DNA from: an uncultured Dorea sp.
GTDB lineage: Bacteria; Bacillota_A; Clostridia; Lachnospirales; Lachnospiraceae
Direction of reading: 5' to 3'
Assembly (NCBI GenBank): GCA_910578865.1
Contig: CAJTRM010000006.1
Location: 1 to 64,000, forward strand
DNA: 64,000 nt
The notes below the pieces were generated by a model, which did not search any database, was not told where the DNA came from, and saw only the letters and a list, made by a program, of their open reading frames with translations. Shown one piece after another: positions 45,306-53,422 of this stretch (within the stretch, counting starts at the first letter, position 1; each line of letters starts with the position of its first letter). Position numbers and translations under genes: made by a program.

Positions 45306-45983
45306 TCACGCTCCCCTTCCCTTGATCATACCGTCCTGAATCTCTATGACCCTGTCCGCGGTCTGTGCAATCTCCATGTCGTGCGTTACGAGTACGATTG
45401 TCTGCCCCAGTTCCTTTTTCATTATTTTCAATAGCCGCAGCACATCTCTTCCCGACTGCTGGTCTAAATTCCCTGTGGGCTCATCCGCGAAAATAATATC
45501 CGGCCGTGCTGCAAGTGCGCGTGCAATCGCAGCCCTCTGCTGCTCTCCGCCCGATAACTGGCCTGGAAATTTGAGACGCAGTTCATAGATGCCGAGTGTC
45601 TCCATAAGCCTCCGGATATAACCCTTGTCTGCCTTTTCATGGTTTAAATAAAGCGGCATCCGGATATTCTCTTCCACACAAAATTCCGGAAGCAGATTAT
45701 AGGACTGAAATACAAACCCCATTTTCTCCCGCCGCATAGCAGACAACTGTGCATCCCTCATCTTATGTATATTCTTCCCGCCAATACTGACCGTGCCTTT
45801 CGTCGGCTTGTCAAACCCGCTTAAGAGATGCAGAAGCGTAGACTTCCCGGAACCGCTCCTTCCAATAATGGCATAAAAATACCCCTTTTCTATATCCAGA
45901 CTTATATCTTTTACCGCCGGTACTTTCACTTCCCCCATACTATAGATCTTCTGTAGGTTTTTTGCTGATAAAATCACTCCCAT
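45306..45983 (-). CDS. ABC transporter ATPase, MacB/LolD type
   Basis: A 225-residue ATPase with Walker A GRSGSGKST, Q-loop FVFQSYNLLPE, signature LSGGEQQR, Walker B IIFADEPTGNLD and H-loop VTHD. It serves the large FtsX-type permease that follows. It starts 14 bases after the upstream ATPase gene, so the AT-rich exporter module and this one may share a transcript. Confidence 0.93.
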   Translation of the reverse strand: MGVILSAKNLQKIYSMGEVKVPAVKDISLDIEKGYFYAIIGRSGSGKSTLLHLLSGFDKPTKGTVSIGGKNIHKMRDAQLSAMRREKMGFVFQSYNLLPEFCVEENIRMPLYLNHEKADKGYIRRLMETLGIYELRLKFPGQLSGGEQQRAAIARALAARPDIIFADEPTGNLDQQSGRDVLRLLKIMKKELGQTIVLVTHDMEIAQTADRVIEIQDGMIKGRGA

Positions 45984-45997
45984 AGGCGCTCTCCTCT

Positions 45998-46660
45998 CTA
46001 ATGTGATAATTTCCCATTATCTAAGTAACATATTCTGTCACAATATCTCGCCACCTCCGTATCGTGTGTTGCTATAATTATAGTGCATCCATTCTCATGC
46101 AATTTTTTAAATACCTCTAACACTCCATAAGTATTTTCCTTATCTAAAGCACCCGTCGGTTCATCCGCCAATATTACTTTCGGTTCTGAAACAATTGCCC
46201 TTGCAATGGCAGTCCTTTGTTTTTCTCCGCCGGAAAGTTCACCCGGATAGCAAAACTCTTTACCCGTCAAATCCAATCGCTCCAAAATATTATATACTTT
46301 CTTTTTTATATCTTTTGTTCTTATCCCCTGATATTTCAACGGAAGTGCAATATTTTCATAAACATCTAAATCATCTATTAAAGCAAAATACTGAACAATA
46401 ATGGAAAGTTCATTTCTCCGCAGATTCTCCAACTGTTTTCTGTCATTATAATCAATTTTTCTCCCATTAAAATAATACTCTCCATCATTACACCGGCTAA
46501 GTCCTGCAATTAGATTCAACAACGTGGATTTTCCAGATCCACTGCTCCCCATAACAGCAACCATTTCTCCTCTTTTTACAGACAATTCTAAACCACACAA
46601 AACTGTCGCAAACAATTGCTTTTCTCCATATGATTTATGGATATTCGTCATCTTTATCAT
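45998..46660 (-). CDS. ABC transporter ATPase of the AT-rich exporter cassette
   Basis: A 220-residue MacB-type ATPase with Walker A GSSGSGKST, Q-loop IVQYFALIDDL, signature LSGGEKQR and Walker B VILADEPTGALD. It starts one base after the stop of the permease gene. Its codon use is strongly AT-rich compared with the neighbouring ATPase at 45306-45983, in line with separate acquisition. It should energise the two FtsX-like permeases upstream. Confidence 0.93.
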   Translation of the reverse strand: MIKMTNIHKSYGEKQLFATVLCGLELSVKRGEMVAVMGSSGSGKSTLLNLIAGLSRCNDGEYYFNGRKIDYNDRKQLENLRRNELSIIVQYFALIDDLDVYENIALPLKYQGIRTKDIKKKVYNILERLDLTGKEFCYPGELSGGEKQRTAIARAIVSEPKVILADEPTGALDKENTYGVLEVFKKLHENGCTIIIATHDTEVARYCDRICYLDNGKLSH

Positions 46661-46661
46661 T

Positions 46662-48017
46662 CTAGCTTCTCCTCATCATTTGCTCAATATCCATCTTTTT
46701 AAATTGCCGAATCAGCAAAAAGCCAAGTACAAAGATAACGCTCATGGCTATAAAAAAGAACTTGATATAAAACGAAACATTTTGATAAAACCAGTGTATA
46801 TTTGTAGTAAACACAAGCGAAAGGCTAACTATCACTATGAATAAAACTTCCGCTATATTTTCCGCACAAACTCTTCCCCAACTTTTTCCGCTCATAATTT
46901 GTACCGAATATACATATGATTTATACTCTATATTATTTAACATGCTTAAATATAAATTAAAAATGCAGATACATAGCAAGACCATAATTAAAGTAATTAA
47001 GATTTTCATATTTTCACTATACTCACCTTGAAAAAAATAAAATCCGCTCGCCGTAATATCTGAATTAACAGTAAAGATACCACTCTCCAGATAATAGTCA
47101 TTAATCTCCCTTAATACATTATATACCTTTTCCCGCGTTGTACTACCGTCAAAAACCAATGTACCACTCAATTGGTTTGCATATTCCACGTTCACAAATG
47201 CTTCTTCATCTACTCCACACGTCCCCCCCTTTATTCCAAAATAAGGGATAATTACGGAATAATCCAATATTACTGGTTCCTCTCCCATATGTTCAAATGT
47301 ATTATCGTGTTCTATAACTGTATTATCTTTAAGAAATCCTTTTATTTCTGTTTCAACATCCAACCCATAGAGATGAATATTTATTTTATCTCCAATCTCA
47401 AAATATTTTTTATATTGCGCCCCTAGCAATACCGACATTTTTCTATCGCGTGTATCGAAAATATAGTCTTGCTCTTCAAATAGTTTACCTTGTGCCACTT
47501 CCAATTTATAATGACGTACTGCATTGGAATCTATTTTACACGCCAACATTCTTCGTGCTTCTTTTCCATTCTCTAGTTCAATATTCTCTATCTCTTGCGG
47601 ATTCTCATCATAATAGCCCCGATATGGAGAACCCGCTATAAAATCTCGGTAATTATCGTTCCCGAAATGATTTATTAAAGTTTCTGTATCTATCACTGCA
47701 TAACTGTCTTCATTTATTGCTATGTATTCAAAATTTTCATCTTCCCGTAATTTTAAAAGATTAGATTTCATTCCTTCAATCAAAAATGGTCTTTCCAGAA
47801 TTCTGTAATCAGAACTGTCTGCTGCTGTCCGATATAAACTACAATATATATATTTCCCCTTTTTATTTTGGATATATGGATCATTTTTTTCATCAGTGGT
47901 ATATAACAGAAGATTCCCCACCATCAGGAAAAACATAGAAAATGCAATAACACTGATTATGATCTTTTTCCATGCCTTTCCCATTCCATACATCCAATCA
48001 TCGAATATTACCTTCAT
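46662..48017 (-). CDS. FtsX-like ABC permease B of the AT-rich cassette
   Basis: A 451-residue protein with one N-terminal membrane helix (about 17-40), an extracellular domain of about 290 residues and three C-terminal helices (about 335-440), the classic four-helix MacB/FtsX topology. No close family is recognised by sequence. The start overlaps permease A by 4 bases. With permease A and the ATPase it could form a heteromeric exporter for the secreted protein encoded first in the operon, or an immunity transporter against it. Confidence 0.75.
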   Translation of the reverse strand: MKVIFDDWMYGMGKAWKKIIISVIAFSMFFLMVGNLLLYTTDEKNDPYIQNKKGKYIYCSLYRTAADSSDYRILERPFLIEGMKSNLLKLREDENFEYIAINEDSYAVIDTETLINHFGNDNYRDFIAGSPYRGYYDENPQEIENIELENGKEARRMLACKIDSNAVRHYKLEVAQGKLFEEQDYIFDTRDRKMSVLLGAQYKKYFEIGDKINIHLYGLDVETEIKGFLKDNTVIEHDNTFEHMGEEPVILDYSVIIPYFGIKGGTCGVDEEAFVNVEYANQLSGTLVFDGSTTREKVYNVLREINDYYLESGIFTVNSDITASGFYFFQGEYSENMKILITLIMVLLCICIFNLYLSMLNNIEYKSYVYSVQIMSGKSWGRVCAENIAEVLFIVIVSLSLVFTTNIHWFYQNVSFYIKFFFIAMSVIFVLGFLLIRQFKKMDIEQMMRRS

Positions 48018-49027
48018 TCACTCTCTCCAGCATAAAACGATTTTACCAAAAAAATAACTTTTAAACAAATCTCTATATTAATCACTAAATAAAATATCAA
48101 GCCCCCTGTTATAACGATATGATAATTCACCAGGTGGATACCCAACATTTTTCTGAATAACTCCGTACTTATGGTTCCGACTGCAAATGCACATAACAGA
48201 ACAACAATATGTTTCAGAATATACTTTCCCACAACAAACGAAACAGGTATACCCAATATTTTATAGCCTTTTATATTCGTTGGCTTAATTTGCAGGAAAT
48301 AACTTACTCCTAACAACGAACACATAACAATTAAAAGCATCAAAATTACGTATATACCTATCATCCCATTGTCTTCTTTAACCTCTCGCAAAAAATCAGG
48401 CACATATCCATTATATAATTTTCTCACACTCATTTCATATTTCTTATGCAAATAACTCTGAAATAATCTATCTGTCTGCTCTCCGTCAACAAGATATGTC
48501 CCTGACAATCCATATCTTACGGCAACCTTTTTAAGTGGTAAAAAAATCATCGTATTAAACCGGCTGCCACTTTCCCGCCCTAATATTCCAACAACTTCAT
48601 ACTCATTCCCGTCTAACTTATAATATTTTCGATTGTCTCGTTCATATATTTCTTTTGCATATTGTTGTCCCACTACTGCCTTATTTGTATCTCTCTTACA
48701 CTCCTCGCTAGTCAGAAACCGTCCTTGTATTACTGGTAATTCGGATAAATCCCCACTATAATAAATCCCTTTTAATTCGAGAAATGGATGTAGTTCTTCA
48801 CAGACAATTGTTAACTTTTCTTTTTTTCCTTCCATATTTACACTTTCAATAATTTCCGGAATATCAATATTACGTGTTCTAACCTCTATAACATTTCTCG
48901 AATACAAAAGATGTATTTCATTTATACTATCAATCTTTTTTTGAAGAATACACAACAATAAAAAAAGACTGACAAATATTATAAGATAATATAAAATGCC
49001 CAAAAATTTTCTTATTTTTCTATTCAT
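48014..49027 (-). CDS. FtsX-like ABC permease A of the AT-rich cassette
   Basis: A 337-residue protein with an N-terminal helix (about 8-26), an extracellular domain (about 30-215) with SNVxGRFLTSEE-like and VVGQQYAKEIYERDNRKYY features, and three C-terminal helices (about 220-330). This is again MacB-like topology but shorter, and its sequence is not related closely enough to name. It follows the small secreted-protein gene after a gap of about 105 bp that holds an imperfect hairpin (about 49025-49090), possibly lowering downstream expression. Confidence 0.7.
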   Translation of the reverse strand: MNRKIRKFLGILYYLIIFVSLFLLLCILQKKIDSINEIHLLYSRNVIEVRTRNIDIPEIIESVNMEGKKEKLTIVCEELHPFLELKGIYYSGDLSELPVIQGRFLTSEECKRDTNKAVVGQQYAKEIYERDNRKYYKLDGNEYEVVGILGRESGSRFNTMIFLPLKKVAVRYGLSGTYLVDGEQTDRLFQSYLHKKYEMSVRKLYNGYVPDFLREVKEDNGMIGIYVILMLLIVMCSLLGVSYFLQIKPTNIKGYKILGIPVSFVVGKYILKHIVVLLCAFAVGTISTELFRKMLGIHLVNYHIVITGGLIFYLVINIEICLKVIFLVKSFYAGESE

Positions 49028-49132
49028 CTATTCTTGTACCGAGGTGCAAAGAAAACTTCCAAAATATCATTTGCCGTTTTCCTCACACCTCTTTCTTACT
49101 TGTTAGTTCATATTTTCATTCCTGATTTGTCA

Positions 49133-49465
49133 TTAGTTATGATCTGTTGTCTTTAACATATTACCTACTGCCCCAACACATCCCGGGGAATATGCAGTTA
49201 AATTGATTTTATTACCTGAATCTGCGGTCCCCCACTTCCACCCTGCATCTCCGTTGCGTTTGATTGCCGCCTGCAACCATCCACTAGTGGAAGAACTCTT
49301 TCCTGTTGCCTTTGTACGCCACTGAGAGCCTGAAGTCCCTACCTGAACAAAACTCGATGTGACATTTGTTACATATACTGCATTAGCTGTCATACAAGCT
49401 GACGCAACCAACATTACACTTACTATAAATATTCCAAATTTCTTTTTACATTGTTTTTTACTCAT
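49133..49465 (-). CDS. Small secreted protein, first gene of the exporter operon
   Basis: A 110-residue protein with a signal peptide (about residues 9-30, cleavage after MTANA or AVA likely), leaving about 80 residues rich in Ser, Thr, Gly and Trp (WRTKATGKSSSTSGWLQ, GWKWGTADSG). The mature part has one cysteine near the end (PGCVGAV). It resembles the DUF6147-like product encoded at 50858-51325 in style but not in clear sequence. Position ahead of three ABC genes and opposite a PadR operon suggests a bacteriocin-like or signalling product. It is not recognised as any known bacteriocin. Confidence 0.75.
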   Translation of the reverse strand: MSKKQCKKKFGIFIVSVMLVASACMTANAVYVTNVTSSFVQVGTSGSQWRTKATGKSSSTSGWLQAAIKRNGDAGWKWGTADSGNKINLTAYSPGCVGAVGNMLKTTDHN

Positions 49466-49520
49466 TGAATATCCTCCTTTTCTTACAGCGCATTGTTTTC
49501 TGATTAATTTTCATGATATC

Positions 49521-49594
49521 ATGTATTGTTTGTCTTTATTCTATCTTCGAATTTATATTTTGTCAATAGTATATTTTAATTCTATGTATTGTTT
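49521..49594. repeat. Direct repeat shared by the two divergent promoters
   Basis: ATGTATTGTTT occurs at 49521-49531 and 49584-49594, 63 bp apart. The first copy overlaps the start region of the leftward promoter and the second overlaps the -35 box of the rightward PadR promoter, where it extends into the near palindrome ATGTATTGTTTATACAAT. Both are candidate PadR-binding sites. Confidence 0.65.
49538..49566 (-). promoter_or_regulatory. Promoter of the secreted-protein/ABC operon
   Basis: Minus strand: -35 TTGACA (49561-49566), a 17-bp spacer and -10 TAGAAT (49538-49543). An ATGTATTGTTT copy sits at the predicted start site. Confidence 0.8.
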
Positions 49595-49616
49595 ATACAA
49601 TCCAGTATGGTATACT
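49589..49616 (+). promoter_or_regulatory. Promoter of the PadR operon
   Basis: -35 TTGTTT (49589-49594), a 16-bp spacer and -10 TATACT (49611-49616). The -35 box lies inside the second ATGTATTGTTT copy, a layout for autorepression. Confidence 0.75.
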
Positions 49617-49644
49617 TTATTTATGTAAGGAGAAAGATAAATAG

Positions 49645-50034
49645 ATGAATTCATTAAAATCACAACTTAAATCCGGTTTAAAAAAGGCAACTATTGAAAT
49701 GTTGCTATTGAAATTACTGTCTGAATCTGATATGTACGGTTACCAGATGACACAAGAGCTAAAAAAAAGGAGTGATGGAATCTATACCTTACTGGAAGGT
49801 TCTATGTATCCCATCCTATATCGGCTGTCAGACCAGGGATATACTTCCTTCTATGAAAAGAAAATCACACAAAGGCAATCCAGGGTATACTATCATCTGG
49901 AAAGTAAGGGCGTTCAGTATTTAAATCAACTTCTTTCAGATTATGAACAATTTGTGGATGTCATTTCCTTTTTGTTGTATTCAGAGGCAGGAAAGGTATA
50001 TCACGATCAAAATACCTACAACCAGGAGAGATAA
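49645..50034 (+). CDS. PadR-family transcriptional regulator
   Basis: A 129-residue PadR winged helix (ATIEMLLLKLLSESDMYGYQMTQEL, LLEGSMYPILYRL, YYHLESKGVQYLNQLL) with a short C-terminal helix. PadR proteins repress their own promoter and neighbouring membrane or transport genes until a ligand binds. AAGGAG precedes the ATG. It overlaps functionally with DUF6120 gene 1, which begins 4 bases later, a variant of the common PadR plus HAAS-type membrane-protein pairing in Firmicutes. Confidence 0.93.
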   Translation: MNSLKSQLKSGLKKATIEMLLLKLLSESDMYGYQMTQELKKRSDGIYTLLEGSMYPILYRLSDQGYTSFYEKKITQRQSRVYYHLESKGVQYLNQLLSDYEQFVDVISFLLYSEAGKVYHDQNTYNQER

Positions 50035-50038
50035 ACGA

Positions 50039-50419
50039 ATGAAGAAATATTTCAAGAACTGTAAGCGCCTGTTTCCTGTATACGGATCTTCCGAGCGTCA
50101 GTATTTAGCACGCCTAAGGAATCACGTTCTAGAGTATCAGGCGGATCACGAAAGTTGTACTTATGAAGATATTGTGGCAGAATTTGGCTCGCCAACAGAA
50201 ATAGTCGGTAGCTATTACCGCAGTATGGATGACAATTATTTGTTGAAAAAAGCAAACTTTGTAACTCATTTTCGAATCCTTATAGCGGTTATCATTGGTA
50301 TCATAATTTTATTTCTTGGTTACAAATCTTTTACACTTTACCAGACATATCTGGAAACCAGGGACACCTCGACACTTTATGAAGAAACTATCATTGAAGA
50401 ATACGAAAATATGCCTTAG
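50039..50419 (+). CDS. DUF6120-type membrane protein 1
   Basis: A 126-residue protein. A helical N-terminal domain (RLFPVYGSSERQYLARLRNHVLEY, VAEFGSPTEIVGSYY) of HAAS-like character is followed by one membrane helix (about residues 80-102) and a short outer tail. I recognise it as the DUF6120 type found with PadR genes in Lachnospiraceae. The ATG at 50039 has AGGAGAG upstream; a longer frame from 49943 only overlaps padR. It may sense the membrane state or transported product; that is inferred. Confidence 0.8.
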   Translation: MKKYFKNCKRLFPVYGSSERQYLARLRNHVLEYQADHESCTYEDIVAEFGSPTEIVGSYYRSMDDNYLLKKANFVTHFRILIAVIIGIIILFLGYKSFTLYQTYLETRDTSTLYEETIIEEYENMP

Positions 50420-50428
50420 AACATATAA

Positions 50429-50448
50429 AATTTGAGCGTTCAAATTTC
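50429..50448. other. Small hairpin between the two DUF6120 genes
   Basis: AAATTTGA and TCAAATTT form a perfect 8-bp stem around GCGT in the 55-bp gap. There is no T run, so it is more likely an mRNA processing or stability element than a terminator. Confidence 0.4.
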
Positions 50449-50474
50449 GCCACCATCAGCGGAGGTCGGTTATT

Positions 50475-50846
50475 ATGAGAAAATATTTAAAAGACTGCAG
50501 ACGGTTATTTCCAATATATGGGGATAGCGAACGACAACATTTAAAACGGTTAAAGAGCCATATTCAAGAATATTGGACGGAGCACGGCGGCAATTGTTCC
50601 TATGATGATCTGGTGACCCAATTCGGATCTCCCGCAGAAGTAGTAGCTTCTTATTATGACAGTGTTGATGAAAACCGACTCCTAAGAAGAATAAATTTTA
50701 TGGAGTATTTTCGGATTTTTGCAGTGATATTGATCAGCCTGCTCATAATATTCCTGAGTTACAAATCATATATACTTTATCAGATTAACTGGTATAACCA
50801 TAACATTATCATTGTCCCCGATGAAACACCAAATTACATAAAATAG
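50475..50846 (+). CDS. DUF6120-type membrane protein 2
   Basis: A 123-residue paralog of the preceding protein: KDCRRLFPIYGDSERQHLKRLKSHIQEY and TQFGSPAEVVASYYDS align with it along the whole length, followed by one membrane helix (about 77-100) and a divergent tail. A tandem duplication with divergence is the simplest reading. GGAGG precedes the ATG. The pair could form a heterodimeric membrane sensor. Confidence 0.8.
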   Translation: MRKYLKDCRRLFPIYGDSERQHLKRLKSHIQEYWTEHGGNCSYDDLVTQFGSPAEVVASYYDSVDENRLLRRINFMEYFRIFAVILISLLIIFLSYKSYILYQINWYNHNIIIVPDETPNYIK

Positions 50847-50857
50847 AGGTAACGTCT

Positions 50858-51325
50858 ATGAAAAAATTATATTATTTAACATTGTGTTTAATCCTAAGTA
50901 TTTGTTTTCATTCTACCGTACTTGCTTCTGACATCAATGCTTCTTCCACTATAGTTGAATATCTAAAAGATGGGAGTTATATCGAAACTATCCTGGAAGA
51001 AAACAACTCTGTCGGATTGTTTTCCACCACTTCTACCAAAAGCGGGAAAAAAACCAGTACATACAAAAACAGCTCTGGACAGATTCAGTGGAGTATATCT
51101 GTAACCGGAACTTTCTCGTACAATGGTTCTTCTTCCAAGTGCATGTCTTCCAGCATTTCCACTACCTGCCCCGGCAAGTACTGGAGCTTAAGCGGCAAAT
51201 CCGCCAGCAAATCCGGAGCAACTGCAATTGCCACCGCAACCGCTAAATATATTAATGGAAGTAATACAAAAACTGTGCAACGTTCTGTCCAGCTTACATG
51301 CAGTAAGAATGGAACTTTGTCATAA
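50858..51325 (+). CDS. DUF6147-type secreted protein
   Basis: A 155-residue protein with a signal peptide (about residues 4-23, ending VLAS). The mature part is rich in Ser, Thr, Gly and Lys (TTSTKSGKKTSTYKNSSGQ, WSISVTGTFSYNG) with three cysteines (KCMSS, STTCPGKYW, LTCSKNG), suggesting a beta-sandwich domain with a disulfide. I recognise the pattern as DUF6147, a family of unknown function usually found with PadR and DUF6120 genes. It is the last gene of the operon. No enzymatic motif is visible. Confidence 0.78.
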   Translation: MKKLYYLTLCLILSICFHSTVLASDINASSTIVEYLKDGSYIETILEENNSVGLFSTTSTKSGKKTSTYKNSSGQIQWSISVTGTFSYNGSSSKCMSSSISTTCPGKYWSLSGKSASKSGATAIATATAKYINGSNTKTVQRSVQLTCSKNGTLS

Positions 51326-51340
51326 ATTCTAAAACTCAAG

Positions 51341-51380
51341 AAAAAAATGCGCCCCGGTCGTGGAGTTTTACCAGGGCGCA
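51341..51380 (-). terminator. Terminator of the polyol operon
   Basis: TGCGCCC (51348-51354) pairs with GGGCGCA (51374-51380), extended by GGT/ACC, and on the minus strand it is followed by seven T residues. It ends the long leftward operon and also separates it from the convergent DUF6147 gene. Confidence 0.88.
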
Positions 51381-51406
51381 AAAGCAAATAAATAACTGCG
51401 TGTCTG

Positions 51407-52456
51407 CTATTTTTCATAATTGGGATGGAGGATAACCTTCAGAGTTCCCGGGCCGCCTTTCGCTGCCAGCGCGATCCCCTTATCATAGTCATCCAGATCC
51501 ATCTCGTGGGTCACCAGATCCTTAACCTGAACCTTTCCGGACTCCAGGTACTCAAGGGCACGCCCGAAGCAATGGGTCTGCGCCCAGGTCGGAATCAGCT
51601 GGATCTCATGGAGATACCAGTATTCCGGGTCAATAGCCCATTTGGCTCCTGCGTGGGGCATTGCAAACATCATAAATTTTGCGCCCATCTTCCCGAACTT
51701 GATCATACTCTCCATCACGTCTACATTAGCGGTAGTATCTACCAGTACATCAAAGCCTTTTGGAGCAATCTCCCTTAATTTTGCTTCGTGTACGCCTGGA
51801 TCATTGCGATCCATAAGTATTGTCTCTTTGCATCCGTATTTTTTCAGGATATCAAGCTTATCCTGGCTTGGCCCGCATACAACCACACGATTTGCATTAG
51901 AATGCATCAGAAGCTGAATCAGGATGATCCCTGTAGGGCCGCATCCATACACAAGGACATCATCCCCGAACTGCACCTGGACACGATCCATAGAATGAAC
52001 TGCACATGCAGTCGGTTCCGCGAAAATTGCCTCATTGAAGGTCAGGTTGTCGCTGATCGGAAATACCTTGTCTGCATTCACTACCACATACTCTGCGAAT
52101 CCCCCCGGGCCGTTGCAGCCAAGAGAGTAGAAATTCTCGCAATAAAGAGGCTGATCCTTGCGGCAGTAATAGCAATCGCCGCACAGCACGGTGTTATCTG
52201 CGGTCACTCTGTCCCCTTCCTTCAAGGTTTTTACATCCTGCCCCACCTTACACACATAACCTGCGAACTCATGCCCGTTGAGCAGCGGGAACTGTGCCAG
52301 AAAGCCTCCGGCCGCAAGTGCAACGTCTGCACCCTTGCAGATTCCGCAGGACATTACTTTGATCAGTACCTGATGTGGTTTTACTTCCGGTACAGGCACC
52401 TTCGTAACCTCGCAGTGCCCGGCCCTGTCGTATACATTTGCTCTCATCATTTCCAT
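51407..52456 (-). CDS. Zinc-dependent alcohol/polyol dehydrogenase (MDR)
   Basis: About 349 residues. The catalytic zinc ligands are SCGIC and NGHEF, the structural zinc site is CGDCYYCRKDQPLYC, and the Rossmann motif is YGCGPTGIIL. It resembles D-arabitol and sorbitol dehydrogenases of the medium-chain family. The start at 52456 follows AAGAGGG. It is the last gene of the operon. The substrate is probably an open-chain polyol or sugar; the exact one cannot be read. Confidence 0.88.
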   Translation of the reverse strand: MEMMRANVYDRAGHCEVTKVPVPEVKPHQVLIKVMSCGICKGADVALAAGGFLAQFPLLNGHEFAGYVCKVGQDVKTLKEGDRVTADNTVLCGDCYYCRKDQPLYCENFYSLGCNGPGGFAEYVVVNADKVFPISDNLTFNEAIFAEPTACAVHSMDRVQVQFGDDVLVYGCGPTGIILIQLLMHSNANRVVVCGPSQDKLDILKKYGCKETILMDRNDPGVHEAKLREIAPKGFDVLVDTTANVDVMESMIKFGKMGAKFMMFAMPHAGAKWAIDPEYWYLHEIQLIPTWAQTHCFGRALEYLESGKVQVKDLVTHEMDLDDYDKGIALAAKGGPGTLKVILHPNYEK

Positions 52457-52469
52457 AATTAAAACCCTC

Positions 52470-53420
52470 TTATCTCTGTTTTTTAAGTGCAATGGCCTGC
52501 TTTGCTTTGTCCGCAATCTTCTCTGGAGTCAATCCGTATTTTACCATCAGCGCTTCCGCAGTGCCGGAATGCCCGAACTCATCTTCCACTCCATGCCTGA
52601 CCACCGGAACCGGACAGGCCTCTCCTACAGCCTCGGCAACTGCCGCACCCAGGCCTCCGATCACATTGTGCTCTTCGGTAGTCACGATCGCACCCGTTTC
52701 TTTTGCAGCCTTGATAATGATATCTTTATCTAAAGGCTTGATCGTATGGAGGTCAACCACACGGGCATGAACCCCTTCTTTCTCAAGCAGCCCGGCGGCC
52801 TTCAACGCTTCCTGCACCATAAGCCCTGTGGCAATGATGGCTACGTCGCTGCCCTCCTTAAGCTGTGACCCCTTCCCCAGCTCGAACCGGTATCCCGGGA
52901 TCTCGTCTGTAATATTCTCTACGCCGGAACGACCAAGCCTCAGATAACACGGCCCATTGTAATCCAGCATAGCCTTCACTGCTTCTCTTGTTTCATTGGC
53001 GTCGCACGGGCAGATTACGGTCATGCCCGGAATCGTACGCATCAGGCTGAGATCTTCGATACACTGGTGGGTGGCCCCGTCTTCCCCGACAGATAAGCCG
53101 GCATGGGTTCCCACTACCTTTACGTTCAGCCCTGGATACGCAATGGAATTTCTCACCTGGTCATAGATCCTTCCGGCTGCAAACATGGCAAATGTATGAA
53201 TAAACGCCGTCTTGCCGCAGGCTGCGGCGCCCGCTGCCATCCCTGCCATATTACACTCTGCAATACCTGCATTGAAAAACCTCTTTGGGTACTTTTCTGC
53301 AAAATAGCAGGACATTGTACAGATGGTAAGGTCTGCATCAAACACCATGATTTTTTCATCCGCCCCGAATTCACATAATGCTCTTCCATATGCTTCTCTT
53401 GTTGCAATGATCTCTCCCAT
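52470..53420 (-). CDS. Transketolase, C-terminal subunit
   Basis: A 316-residue pyrimidine-binding and C-terminal part of transketolase: DADLTICTMS, NAGIAECNMAGMAAG with the cofactor Glu, HAGLSVGEDGATHQ and TTEEHNVIGGLG. It works with the N-terminal subunit encoded directly upstream (2-base gap). Split transketolases are common in gut Firmicutes catabolic operons, where they act on special keto-sugar phosphates rather than only the pentose pathway. Confidence 0.93.
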   Translation of the reverse strand: MGEIIATREAYGRALCEFGADEKIMVFDADLTICTMSCYFAEKYPKRFFNAGIAECNMAGMAAGAAACGKTAFIHTFAMFAAGRIYDQVRNSIAYPGLNVKVVGTHAGLSVGEDGATHQCIEDLSLMRTIPGMTVICPCDANETREAVKAMLDYNGPCYLRLGRSGVENITDEIPGYRFELGKGSQLKEGSDVAIIATGLMVQEALKAAGLLEKEGVHARVVDLHTIKPLDKDIIIKAAKETGAIVTTEEHNVIGGLGAAVAEAVGEACPVPVVRHGVEDEFGHSGTAEALMVKYGLTPEKIADKAKQAIALKKQR

Positions 53421-53422
53421 GA

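Noticed and set aside
49133..49465. Calling the small secreted protein a lactococcin-972-type bacteriocin
   Set aside because: Size, signal peptide and neighbouring FtsX-type genes are suggestive, but the mature sequence does not show that family's pattern.
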